Shown one piece after another: positions 57,492-64,000 of a DNA stretch of 64,000 bases. The DNA lies in the NCBI GenBank assembly GCA_030655515.1, contig JAURVI010000044.1:62001-126000 (forward strand), in the 5' to 3' direction. The translations under genes and the position numbers were made by a program. Position 1 is the first letter of the stretch; each line of letters opens with the position of its first letter. Origin of the DNA: Polaromonas sp. (GTDB lineage: Bacteria > Pseudomonadota > Gammaproteobacteria > Burkholderiales > Burkholderiaceae_C). Under the pieces are notes generated by a model that was not told where the DNA came from, did no database searches, and was given only the letters and a program-made list of their open reading frames with translations.

Positions 57492-58060
57492 ACTCCCCGC
57501 CAGCGCCCCCGCGCGCAAGCGACGCGCCCTCGGCCTGGGTGCAGCGCTGGTCGCATCTGGTGCCGCCCCAAGGCCAAGTGCTCGACGTAGCCTGCGGCCA
57601 CGGTCGCCACGCCTTGTGGTTTTACAAGAGAAATCACCGTCTAACCCTTGTAGACCGGTCGCAAGAAGCTATCGAATCAATAGCAATTCCCGCCGAATCC
57701 TGCGAAGCGGTGGTGGCCGATATCGAAACCGGCCCCTGGCCTTTCGCCGGTCGCCAGTTTGACGCCGTGGTCGTGACGAACTACCTGTGGCGCCCCTTGC
57801 TGCCAACGCTGCTGGCCAGCGTCGCGCCGGGCGGCGTGCTGATTTACGAAACCTTTGCACAAGGCAACGAAACCGTTGGCAACCCTTCGCGGCCGGATTT
57901 TTTGCTGCGCCCCGGCGAGTTGCTGGCCCTCTGCCGCGGCCTGCGCGTGGTGGCTTTCGAGGACGGCTACCAGGAGTCGCCGCCCCGCTTCGTGCAGCGG
58001 ATTGCGGCCGTTCGGCAAGCGTCTTCGCCGAGCGCAGTCCCACGCTACCTGCTTGCCTAG
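57476..58060 (+). CDS. SAM-dependent methyltransferase (TehB-like)
   Basis: The 194-residue cytoplasmic class I methyltransferase has motif I GQVLDVACGHGRHALWFYKRNHRLTLVDRSQEAI, motif II VVADIETGPWPFAGRQFDAVVVTNYLWR, and PGGVLIYETFAQGNE. The start is TTG 57476, inside the end of the small ORF. The TAG stop sits exactly at the left end of a 164-bp palindromic element, so the original C-terminus may have been altered. The methyl acceptor is unknown. Confidence 0.88.
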   Translation: MGLFLNSPPAPPRASDAPSAWVQRWSHLVPPQGQVLDVACGHGRHALWFYKRNHRLTLVDRSQEAIESIAIPAESCEAVVADIETGPWPFAGRQFDAVVVTNYLWRPLLPTLLASVAPGGVLIYETFAQGNETVGNPSRPDFLLRPGELLALCRGLRVVAFEDGYQESPPRFVQRIAAVRQASSPSAVPRYLLA

Positions 58061-58221
58061 TGCAGTGTTGCACGCTTGATGGAACAAATAAAAACGATGG
58101 ATTTTGGGTCGGGGCAAGGCGCAAATCACAGCGATACCCGCAGGTATCGCGCGGATTTGCAACGCCGCCATGGCGCAAAAGACGCGTTTTTATGTTCCAG
58201 ATAGCGTACAACACTGCACTA
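58058..58221. mobile_element. 164-bp palindromic element (MITE-like)
   Basis: TAGTGCAGTGTTG (58058-58070) is exactly inverted at 58209-58221. Inside, GGAACA...AAAACG pairs with CGTTTTTATGTTCC, GCAAATC (58121-58127) with GATTTGC (58154-58160), and GCGATACC (58131-58138) with GGTATCGC (58143-58150) around a 4-base loop. The whole element can fold into one long hairpin. Both ends lie in CTAG, consistent with insertion at TA. It has no coding capacity and separates the methyltransferase from dapA. Confidence 0.8.
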
Positions 58222-58310
58222 GCGACTGGGTAGAATGCAGGGCTGGCTTTATCCGCCGGGTTAAGCACCGGCGGCCAGCGCCCAAGGCTCCTCCCCCTGA
58301 CACAAAAGAC

Positions 58311-59204
58311 ATGAAAATCATTACCGGCAGCATCGTTGCACTGGCTACCCCCCTGCATGAGGACGGCAGTGTTGACTACCCGACCTTGCGCAAGCTGGTG
58401 GACTGGCACATCGCCGAGGGCACGGATTGCATCGGCGTGGTCGGCACCACCGGCGAGTCGCCTACCGTCAACGTCGAAGAACACTGCGAAATCATCCGCG
58501 TCTCGGTCGAACAGGCCAAAAAGCACGGCGGCAAAGCGGTGCCCATCATGGCCGGCTGCGGCGCCAATTCAACGTCGGAAGCCATCGAACTGGCCCGCTT
58601 CGCCAAAAAGGTGGGCGCCAATTGCCAACTGCAGGTGGTGCCCTACTACAACCGTCCGACGCAGGAAGGCCAGTACCGGCACTTCAAGGCCATTGCCGAA
58701 GCGGTTGATCTGCCCATGGTGCTGTACAACGTGCCCGGACGCACGGTGGCCGATATGCTGCACGCGACGGTGCTGCGCCTGACGCAAGTCCCCGGCATTG
58801 TCGGCATCAAGGAAGCGACCGGCAACATCGAGCGTGCCCAATGGCTGATCAAGGACGTGCCGGCCGGTTTTGCCGTTTATTCCGGCGACGACCCGACCGC
58901 CGTGGCGCTGATGCTGTGCGGCGGCCAGGGCAATATCAGCGTGACGGCCAACGTGGCGCCGCGGCTGATGCACGCACTTTGCATGGCTGCGATTGCGGGC
59001 GACAGCCGAACCGCGATGAACATCCAGCTCCAATTGCTGCCGCTGCACAAACACCTGTTCGTGGAAGCCAACCCGATTCCGGTCAAGTGGGCCATGGCCC
59101 GCATGGGACTTTGCGGCGGCACGCTGCGCCTGCCGATGACGCCGCTCGAAACAGCCAACGAAGCCACGGTGGAAAACGCCCTGCGCGTTTGTGGTCTGAT
59201 CTGA
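58311..59204 (+). CDS. dapA: 4-hydroxy-tetrahydrodipicolinate synthase
   Basis: The 297-residue enzyme condenses pyruvate with aspartate semialdehyde in lysine/diaminopimelate synthesis. [50 protein letters not shown] with the catalytic tyrosine, and [14 protein letters not shown] with the Schiff-base lysine are all present. ATG 58311 is the natural start. It heads the dapA-bamC-MBL operon. The palindromic element lies 90 bases upstream and may have displaced or supplied its promoter. Confidence 0.97.
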   Translation: MKIITGSIVALATPLHEDGSVDYPTLRKLVDWHIAEGTDCIGVVGTTGESPTVNVEEHCEIIRVSVEQAKKHGGKAVPIMAGCGANSTSEAIELARFAKKVGANCQLQVVPYYNRPTQEGQYRHFKAIAEAVDLPMVLYNVPGRTVADMLHATVLRLTQVPGIVGIKEATGNIERAQWLIKDVPAGFAVYSGDDPTAVALMLCGGQGNISVTANVAPRLMHALCMAAIAGDSRTAMNIQLQLLPLHKHLFVEANPIPVKWAMARMGLCGGTLRLPMTPLETANEATVENALRVCGLI

Positions 59205-59230
59205 TTTTTAAGTTTTGAAGAGAACCTCAA

Positions 59231-60376
59231 GTGAAGACATTGCACAAGTACACCGCTTCCCGCCCTGCATTCCGGTTTGCCGCGGCGCCCCTGGTGGCCC
59301 TGGTCGGCGCCCTTTTCCTGTCCGGCTGCTCGACCCTGGGCGACGCGTTGGAGGGCGACAAGGTTGACTACAAATCCGCCGGCAAAGGGCCATCCCTGGC
59401 GGTGCCGCCTGATTTGACGCAGTTGTCGCGCGAGACCCGTTATGTGGTGCCCGGCAGCACAGTCACCGCCAGCGGCTACCAGGTTGGCCTGACCACCCAG
59501 TCCGTGCCGACCGCGGCGGTGGCGGTGGGTGACGTGCGCATTGAACGCGCGGGCAGCCAGCGCTGGCTGGTGATCAACCGCCCCGCCGATAAATTATGGG
59601 GTCCGGTACGCGAGTTCTGGCAGGAAAGCGGTTTCTTGCTGGCGCTTGACCAGGAAAATTTAGGCATCATGGAAACCGACTGGGCGGAAAACCGCGCCAA
59701 GCTTCCACAGGACTTCATCCGGGCCACGCTGGGCAAGCTGCTCGACAGTCTGTACTCGACCGGCGAGCGCGACAAATTCCGCACCCGGCTGGAACGCACG
59801 CCGGACGGCGGCACCGAGATCTACATCAGCCACCGCGGCATGGTGGAAATCTTCCCGAGCGGCGGATCGGGCAAACAGGGCGAAAACACAATATGGCAAC
59901 CGCGTGGGGCCGATCCTGAACTCGAAGCGGAATTCCTGCGCCGGCTGATGGTCAAATTGGGTGTGAGCCAGGAGCAGTCCAAAGCGCTGGTCGCCAGCGG
60001 GGCGGCCCGGCAGACCGCTCGCATCGCGAAAATAGACAACCTGCCGGTGATTCAAATGGACGAAGGTTTTGAGCGCGCCTGGCGCCGCATCGGCTTAGCG
60101 CTGGATCGCACCGGCTTCACCGTCGAAGACCGTGACCGCACGCAAGGCACTTATTTCGTGCGTTACGTCGAGCCGACCGGCGACAAAAAGGAACAGGGTT
60201 TCCTCAGCAAGCTGTTCAGCGGCACAGCGGCCGGGGCCGCCCCGCTCAAATACCGGATTGCCGTACGCAGCCAGGGCGAAGCGACGACCGTGTCGGTTCT
60301 CAATGCGCAGGGCGGGCCGGAAACCTCGGCCAATGCCCAGCGCATCGTGCAGGTCATTGCCGACGACCTGAAATAA
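59231..60376 (+). CDS. bamC: Outer membrane assembly lipoprotein BamC
   Basis: The 381-residue lipoprotein of the BAM complex has the signal peptide ending LFLSGC, with the lipid cysteine about residue 33. GPSLAVPPDLTQLSRETRYVVPG is the conserved unstructured segment that contacts BamD. Two helix-grip domains follow, including RPADKLWGPVREFWQESGFLLALD. The start is GTG 59231. It lies 26 bases after dapA, the standard order in beta- and gammaproteobacteria. Confidence 0.95.
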   Translation: MKTLHKYTASRPAFRFAAAPLVALVGALFLSGCSTLGDALEGDKVDYKSAGKGPSLAVPPDLTQLSRETRYVVPGSTVTASGYQVGLTTQSVPTAAVAVGDVRIERAGSQRWLVINRPADKLWGPVREFWQESGFLLALDQENLGIMETDWAENRAKLPQDFIRATLGKLLDSLYSTGERDKFRTRLERTPDGGTEIYISHRGMVEIFPSGGSGKQGENTIWQPRGADPELEAEFLRRLMVKLGVSQEQSKALVASGAARQTARIAKIDNLPVIQMDEGFERAWRRIGLALDRTGFTVEDRDRTQGTYFVRYVEPTGDKKEQGFLSKLFSGTAAGAAPLKYRIAVRSQGEATTVSVLNAQGGPETSANAQRIVQVIADDLK

Positions 60377-60411
60377 AGCCCTGTCGAGGCTGGCGCGGGC
60401 TACCAGAAGTA

Positions 60412-61185
60412 GTGTTACGCTTCAAAAGCCTGGGCAGCGGCAGCACCGGCAATGCCACACTGGTTGAAACCGGGGGCAGCCCCGCGTTTCGGTTGCTGGT
60501 CGATTGCGGCCTGGGGCTCAAACAGCTCTCGATCCGGCTGGCCGAAGCGGGCCTCGCCGATGGCGACATCGACGCCATCTTCATCACGCACGAGCACAGC
60601 GATCACATTGGATGCGCGCACCAGTTCGCGCGGCGCCACCGAGTGCCCGTCTGGATGAGCCGCGGCACGTACGAAGGCATCGGTTCGCCCGACTTCGGCG
60701 GCCTGCTCAACACCGCACGCGACGGGCAAGCCATCGACCTCGGCGATCTGCAGATCACGCCCTTTACGGTTCCGCACGACGCGCGCGAACCTTTGCAACT
60801 GACCTGCACGGACGGCGCGGCCAAGCTGGGCGTTCTGACCGACCTCGGCCATGCCACGGCCCATGTGCTGGGCCACTTGCAGCAATGCGGCGCCTTGATC
60901 CTCGAGTCCAATCATGACAGCGACTTGCTGGCTGCTTCGACTTATCCGGTTTTTCTTAAGCGGCGTGTCGGTGGTCAGTTTGGCCATCTGTCCAATGAGG
61001 TTGCGGCGCAGATCGCCCGGACCTTGCGCCATGCAGGCATGAAGCACCTGGTGGCAGCGCATCTGAGTCAGCAGAACAACCGGCCTGCGCTGGCGCAGGC
61101 ACTGCTATCCCAGGCCTTGGACTGCCGCATCGCCGACATTGTGGTGGCCGACGCCGGTGCCGGCACGCCATGGCTTACGCTGTGA
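60412..61185 (+). CDS. MBL-fold metallohydrolase (YycJ/WalJ-like)
   Basis: The 257-residue metallo-beta-lactamase-fold protein has the metal motif ITHEHSDHIGCAHQF, the opening FKSLGSGSTGNATLVE and PHDAREPLQLTC plus VAAHLSQQNNRPALA, typical of the YycJ group of likely 5'-3' nuclease-related proteins. The start is GTG 60412. It lies 35 bases after bamC and completes the dapA-bamC-MBL operon often seen in Burkholderiales. Confidence 0.93.
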   Translation: MLRFKSLGSGSTGNATLVETGGSPAFRLLVDCGLGLKQLSIRLAEAGLADGDIDAIFITHEHSDHIGCAHQFARRHRVPVWMSRGTYEGIGSPDFGGLLNTARDGQAIDLGDLQITPFTVPHDAREPLQLTCTDGAAKLGVLTDLGHATAHVLGHLQQCGALILESNHDSDLLAASTYPVFLKRRVGGQFGHLSNEVAAQIARTLRHAGMKHLVAAHLSQQNNRPALAQALLSQALDCRIADIVVADAGAGTPWLTL

Positions 61186-61230
61186 ACAGGCCCTAACCTG
61201 CACAGACTGTTTGCAAACCGTTTCCCCATG

Positions 61231-61256
61231 AAAAAACCGCCCGAAGGCGGTTTTTT
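61231..61256. terminator. Bidirectional intrinsic terminator
   Basis: AAAAAACCGCC (61231-61241), loop CGAA and GGCGGTTTTTT (61246-61256) form a perfect stem with T-runs on both strands. It ends the dapA operon on the plus strand and the small lipoprotein gene on the minus strand. Confidence 0.93.
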
Positions 61257-61271
61257 CGCTAGCGGAAGAAA

Positions 61272-61508
61272 TTACTTCTTCGTTGCATCTTTGGCTGCGG
61301 CGTCAGTTGCAGCAGGAGCAGCAGCAGGAGCGGGAGCAGCCGCAGGAGCAGAAGCGTCAGCGGCTGGCGCTGGTGCAGCCACGACAGGTGCGGGCGTCAC
61401 GACCGCAGGTGCTGGCGCAGGCGCCGGAGCAGCCGCTTCTTCTTTTTTGCCACAGGCAGCCAGGGCAACAGCGGCAACGATGGCTGCCAAAACGAGGGAC
61501 TTGTTCAT
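61272..61508 (-). CDS. Small Ala/Pro-rich lipoprotein
   Basis: The 78-residue protein has signal peptide MNKSLVLAAIVAAVALAAC, giving the lipid cysteine at residue 19, followed by GKKEE and a low-complexity Ala/Pro stretch to the C-terminus (ending AAAKDATKK). Such short lipoproteins are common in Burkholderiales and probably line the envelope as spacers; no specific function is known. ATG 61508 is chosen because it opens the signal peptide. Confidence 0.85.
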   Translation of the reverse strand: MNKSLVLAAIVAAVALAACGKKEEAAAPAPAPAPAVVTPAPVVAAPAPAADASAPAAAPAPAAAPAATDAAAKDATKK

Positions 61509-61554
61509 GTGAAATGATCCTTGATGAATGAAAAAAAACAATTTCCGGAAATCG

Positions 61555-61588
61555 TCAAAAAAAACTCGAATCGTTCGATTTGAGTTTT
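61555..61588 (-). terminator. Intrinsic terminator, minus strand
   Basis: On the minus strand AAAACTCAAATC, loop GAAC and GATTCGAGTTTT form a stem (one G-T pair), followed by TTT. It would end transcripts from the gene finishing at 61752. A T-run also follows on the plus strand, so it may act both ways. Confidence 0.75.
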
Positions 61589-61751
61589 GTTGACTGGGCG
61601 AAAGGACTCGAGCTCTTTTTACCCAGCTTTCAATTATATGCGGGTTTTCACGGCCATGGAAACCCTGAATCTAGGTTGAATTAACAAAATGCAAGGCGGC
61701 ATCGCCCAAAACCAGCCAGCCGTCCGGACGGTCCCGGGTCTCTGCGAAACA

Positions 61752-62276
61752 CTAAATTCCCAGCGTGGTCGCGGCAAAAGCCGGGCTGCTTTTCAACAGT
61801 TTCTCCGCCAGACGTTCCTTCAAGGCGATGCGACGCGCGGCTTCCGAACCCGCGATACCGGTGCTGTGGACCAGATCCAGACGCTCAAACACCCAGGCCG
61901 GACCCCAGAACGCGCTGGGCAGGTCACCCGCCGCCGCCGAGGCGCAGCCGCGGCATTCAACAATGTGCGACCAGGTGCGGCGCCAGGTCACGAAGCGCGC
62001 ATGCCGACGTATCACTTCATCGTAATTTTGAGCCAGCATGGTCAGCTTGCGGCCGGATTTCGACCAGTCGTTCAGCGCTTGCGCCACAACCCGTTCGCCC
62101 AAAGGCCAGTCCTCGAAGCTGGCGTCGCACAAAATGATTTCCCGCCAGCCCTGCGCCGCAGCCGCCGCGAAAGCCCTCCGAATCAGTTCGGCAAATTCAG
62201 CACGACCGGCAAACCGCCCTTGCAGCAGCACTGGCAAAGCCGACTCGGACGACCCTGGGGATTGATTGCTGTCCAT
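61752..62276 (-). CDS. Conserved hypothetical protein, downstream of the RoxA-type oxygenase
   Basis: The 174-residue soluble protein runs from ATG 62276 (a TTG at 62327 is in frame but would almost overlap the upstream stop). Visible features are LLQGRFAGRAEFAELIRRAF and WREIILCDASFEDWPLGERVVAQALNDWSKSGRKLTMLAQNYDEVIRRHARFVTWRRTWSHIVECR. The HARF...WRRTWSHIVECR stretch with DASFEDWPLGER looks like a conserved core. I do not recognise a named function. It lies 54 bases after the oxygenase gene and is probably in one operon with it. Confidence 0.8.
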   Translation of the reverse strand: MDSNQSPGSSESALPVLLQGRFAGRAEFAELIRRAFAAAAAQGWREIILCDASFEDWPLGERVVAQALNDWSKSGRKLTMLAQNYDEVIRRHARFVTWRRTWSHIVECRGCASAAAGDLPSAFWGPAWVFERLDLVHSTGIAGSEAARRIALKERLAEKLLKSSPAFAATTLGI

Positions 62277-62330
62277 TGGTGTTCTGTTCCCCACTTTCTT
62301 GTCGCACTTGATGCCCTTCGTCGTCAACCC

Positions 62331-63506
62331 TCAAGCGGGAGCCTGCGGATGAACCAGCCACCCGGCCTCATGCCAGCCTGCCAGCAAAGTCAGCGCAGAC
62401 GGACTGACCCGGCGCAGCTCACCCGCCGCCAGGCAGCGCTGGTCGGCCAGCCGCCGCATCAGGTCGGCATCGGCCCCCTTGGCACGGTAGCTTTCCCCAT
62501 TGATAAACACATGGTGCGCGTCATACATCATCCGGGTGCGCGGATCAAGACACACACCGCCCTTATGGCGCGGGCGCCAGCCGCCCGACGGGCCTTCAAA
62601 CCATACCGAGGCCTTGGGCTCGCTCATGTATTCCCCCAGCGCACAGGACAGCGCCAGCGGATCTTTCAGCGCATCATGCACCGCGTTTGTCGCGAATTCA
62701 AGCAGGCTGGGGGGCAATGCGGCCGGGGTGGCGGTCGCGGCCTGCGACGGATCGCGGTACAGGCGCTGGCTGCTTGCGCTCTCCTCATCTCCATAAAAAT
62801 CCGCCAGGCGTTGCAGCACTTCACCGGCCAGTTCGGCCTGCCGGGGGGCGCGAAAGCCAATCGAATAAGTCATGCAGTCTGCCGCCTTGCCGCCCTCGCC
62901 CGGGCATGGTTCCGCCAGACCGTCGTGGGCATAACGCGGCGGCAGGTAAAGCATGTCGCCGGCTTCCAGCACAAACACTTGGCTTGGCGCGAAGTTTTGC
63001 AAAATCTTCAGCGGAACGCCTTCCTGGAGCGTCAGGTCTTTTTGCCTGCCGATCTTCCAGCGGCGGCGGCCGCTGGCCTGCAGCAAAAATACGTCGTAGC
63101 TGTCAAAGTGCGGGCCCACGCCACCGCCCGCCGTGGCAAACGAAATCATCAGGTCATCCAGCCGCGCATCGGGCGCAAAGCGAAAGCGTTGCAGCAGCTC
63201 ATGTGCGCGGCGGTTGTGCAGGTCCACGCCCTGCACCAGCAAAGTCCAGCCTGGCGTGGCCAGGGGCGGCAGGCTGCGCGGGCCAAACGGGCCCTGCTTC
63301 ATGCGCCAGCCTTTGGCCTGGTGCAACACCAGCCGCGACTCCACCTGTTGCTGCACAGCGAGCTTGAAAAGCTCCACGCGGCTGAGCAAAGGCTTGAAGC
63401 CGGGAATGGCCTGGCGCACCAACAAGGGCTTTTTCTGCCAATGGCGGCGCATGAATTGCAACGGCGTCAAGCCGGCAAGAAGGGTAAGGGGTTGATTGAC
63501 ATCCAT
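62331..63506 (-). CDS. Ribosomal oxygenase, RoxA/YcfD type (cupin-4/JmjC)
   Basis: The 391-residue 2-oxoglutarate/Fe(II) oxygenase resembles E. coli YcfD, which hydroxylates an arginine of ribosomal protein L16. The iron triad is in GVGPHFDSYDVFLLQ (His and Asp) and PPRYAHDGLAEP (His). FMRRHWQKKPLLVRQAIPGF is the usual N-terminal motif, and the C-terminal winged domain follows. The target is inferred from the family. Confidence 0.92.
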   Translation of the reverse strand: MDVNQPLTLLAGLTPLQFMRRHWQKKPLLVRQAIPGFKPLLSRVELFKLAVQQQVESRLVLHQAKGWRMKQGPFGPRSLPPLATPGWTLLVQGVDLHNRRAHELLQRFRFAPDARLDDLMISFATAGGGVGPHFDSYDVFLLQASGRRRWKIGRQKDLTLQEGVPLKILQNFAPSQVFVLEAGDMLYLPPRYAHDGLAEPCPGEGGKAADCMTYSIGFRAPRQAELAGEVLQRLADFYGDEESASSQRLYRDPSQAATATPAALPPSLLEFATNAVHDALKDPLALSCALGEYMSEPKASVWFEGPSGGWRPRHKGGVCLDPRTRMMYDAHHVFINGESYRAKGADADLMRRLADQRCLAAGELRRVSPSALTLLAGWHEAGWLVHPQAPA

Positions 63507-63520
63507 GGGACAATTGTCGG

Positions 63521-64000
63521 ATGAAAATCACCCCGCAATGCGTCGTCGCCCTGACCTGGACGCTGAAAGATACTTTGGGCGAAATACTGGACGAGCTCGA
63601 TGAGCCGGTGGAGTTTTTGTTGGGCGGCGATGATCTGCTGGCCACAATCGAAAAGCGCCTGCAAGGCCATGAAGCGGGTGATGCGATTGATCTGCACCTT
63701 GAGCCTGAAAACACGTTTGGCGACTACAACGAAAACCTGGTTTTCCTGGAGGCCCGCAAGCTGTTTCCGTCCGGGCTGGAAGAAGGCATGACCTTTGACG
63801 GCGCGGGATTGCCAGCAGGGTGTACGCCCGACATGCCGACGGCGCTGATTTACACCGTCACCGAAATCTACCCCGAGCATGTGGTGCTGGACGGCAATCA
63901 CCCGCTGGCTGGCATTGCGATCCGCCTGAGCCTGCAAGTCGAATCGGTACGGCAGGCCAGCGAAGAAGAAGTCGGCCAGGGTACGCTGGGAACCGGCTTT
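63521..64000 (+). CDS. FKBP-type peptidyl-prolyl isomerase (SlyD-like), 3' end beyond the window
   Basis: The first 160 codons are present and the frame is open to the window edge. MKITPQCVVALTWTLKDTLGEILDELDEPVEFLLGGDDLL is the FKBP half-domain, GHEAGDAIDLHLEPENTFGDYNENLVF follows, and the IF-like insert lies near ARKLFPSGLEEGMTF. It is divergent from the oxygenase gene by 14 bases, so the promoters overlap the two start regions. Chaperone and prolyl isomerase activity are expected. Confidence 0.9.
   Translation, partial: MKITPQCVVALTWTLKDTLGEILDELDEPVEFLLGGDDLLATIEKRLQGHEAGDAIDLHLEPENTFGDYNENLVFLEARKLFPSGLEEGMTFDGAGLPAGCTPDMPTALIYTVTEIYPEHVVLDGNHPLAGIAIRLSLQVESVRQASEEEVGQGTLGTGF

Overview
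The window looks like chromosome from a GC-rich betaproteobacterium of the Burkholderiales, most like Comamonadaceae (Polaromonas/Rhodoferax type). This rests on three things: the housekeeping genes (dnaE, parC, parE, dapA, bamC, gluQ, trmB, a RoxA-type oxygenase), the fused ~1170-residue indolepyruvate:ferredoxin oxidoreductases, and interspersed repeats I associate with that family (a GCCCCCTCGGGGGGC...AGCGTGGGGGCC unit and a GTTCGGGCTGAGCCTGTCGAAG unit). The taxonomic call is inference. I saw no tRNA, rRNA or CRISPR.

Layout. (1) 1-3.7 kb: a palindromic repeat and dnaE. (2) 3.6-23.1 kb: a 19.3-kb catabolic segment bounded by two 162-bp direct repeats (3636-3797 and 22961-23122), each made of the 5' end of dnaE plus a fragment of a decayed hlyD. 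It carries a TRAP uptake system, a family III CoA-transferase, a LacI-type regulator, an enoyl-CoA hydratase, an acyl-CoA dehydrogenase, two giant 2-oxoacid:ferredoxin oxidoreductases (one frameshifted), an HMG-CoA-lyase-like protein, an MmgE/PrpD protein and a YqiA-like hydrolase. Three near-identical GAAACG-type palindromes lie in front of its transcription units and are the likely sites of the LacI regulator. (3) 23.1-36.3 kb: one long minus-strand array, consisting of a TetR regulator, two Ala/Lys-rich 11-mer-repeat helical proteins, a patatin C-terminal fragment, an RND efflux triad (MFP, pump, TolC) and a second MFP with a YbhFSR-like ABC exporter. Most neighbours overlap as ATGA, so the array probably makes two pumps sharing one outer-membrane channel.

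(4) 36.3-49.1 kb: mixed accessory genes, namely flavodoxin, DoxX, pirin with a divergent LysR, a renalase-like flavoprotein, gluQ-trmB-rluA (all three reshaped by repeat elements), a phage-type YdaS/XRE pair, a divergent pair of transglutaminase-like proteins (a Tat-exported TGc protein and a Bacillus-Tgl-like protein), and an IS630-family element. (5) 49.1-64 kb: mostly core genes, namely tlpA-like, egtD, parC, a lytic transglycosylase, parE, an MFS carrier, a small membrane protein, a methyltransferase, a 164-bp near-perfect palindromic element, dapA-bamC-MBL hydrolase, a small lipoprotein, a RoxA-type oxygenase with its partner gene, and the start of an FKBP/SlyD-type isomerase cut by the window edge.

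The most notable points are the repeat-bounded island with its own predicted regulon, the LEA-like repeat proteins heading the hybrid efflux array, the Tgl-like protein with changed active-site positions, and gluQ, which carries a mobile repeat inside its zinc-site loop and another at its start. All functional calls are from reading the sequence; no database search was run.
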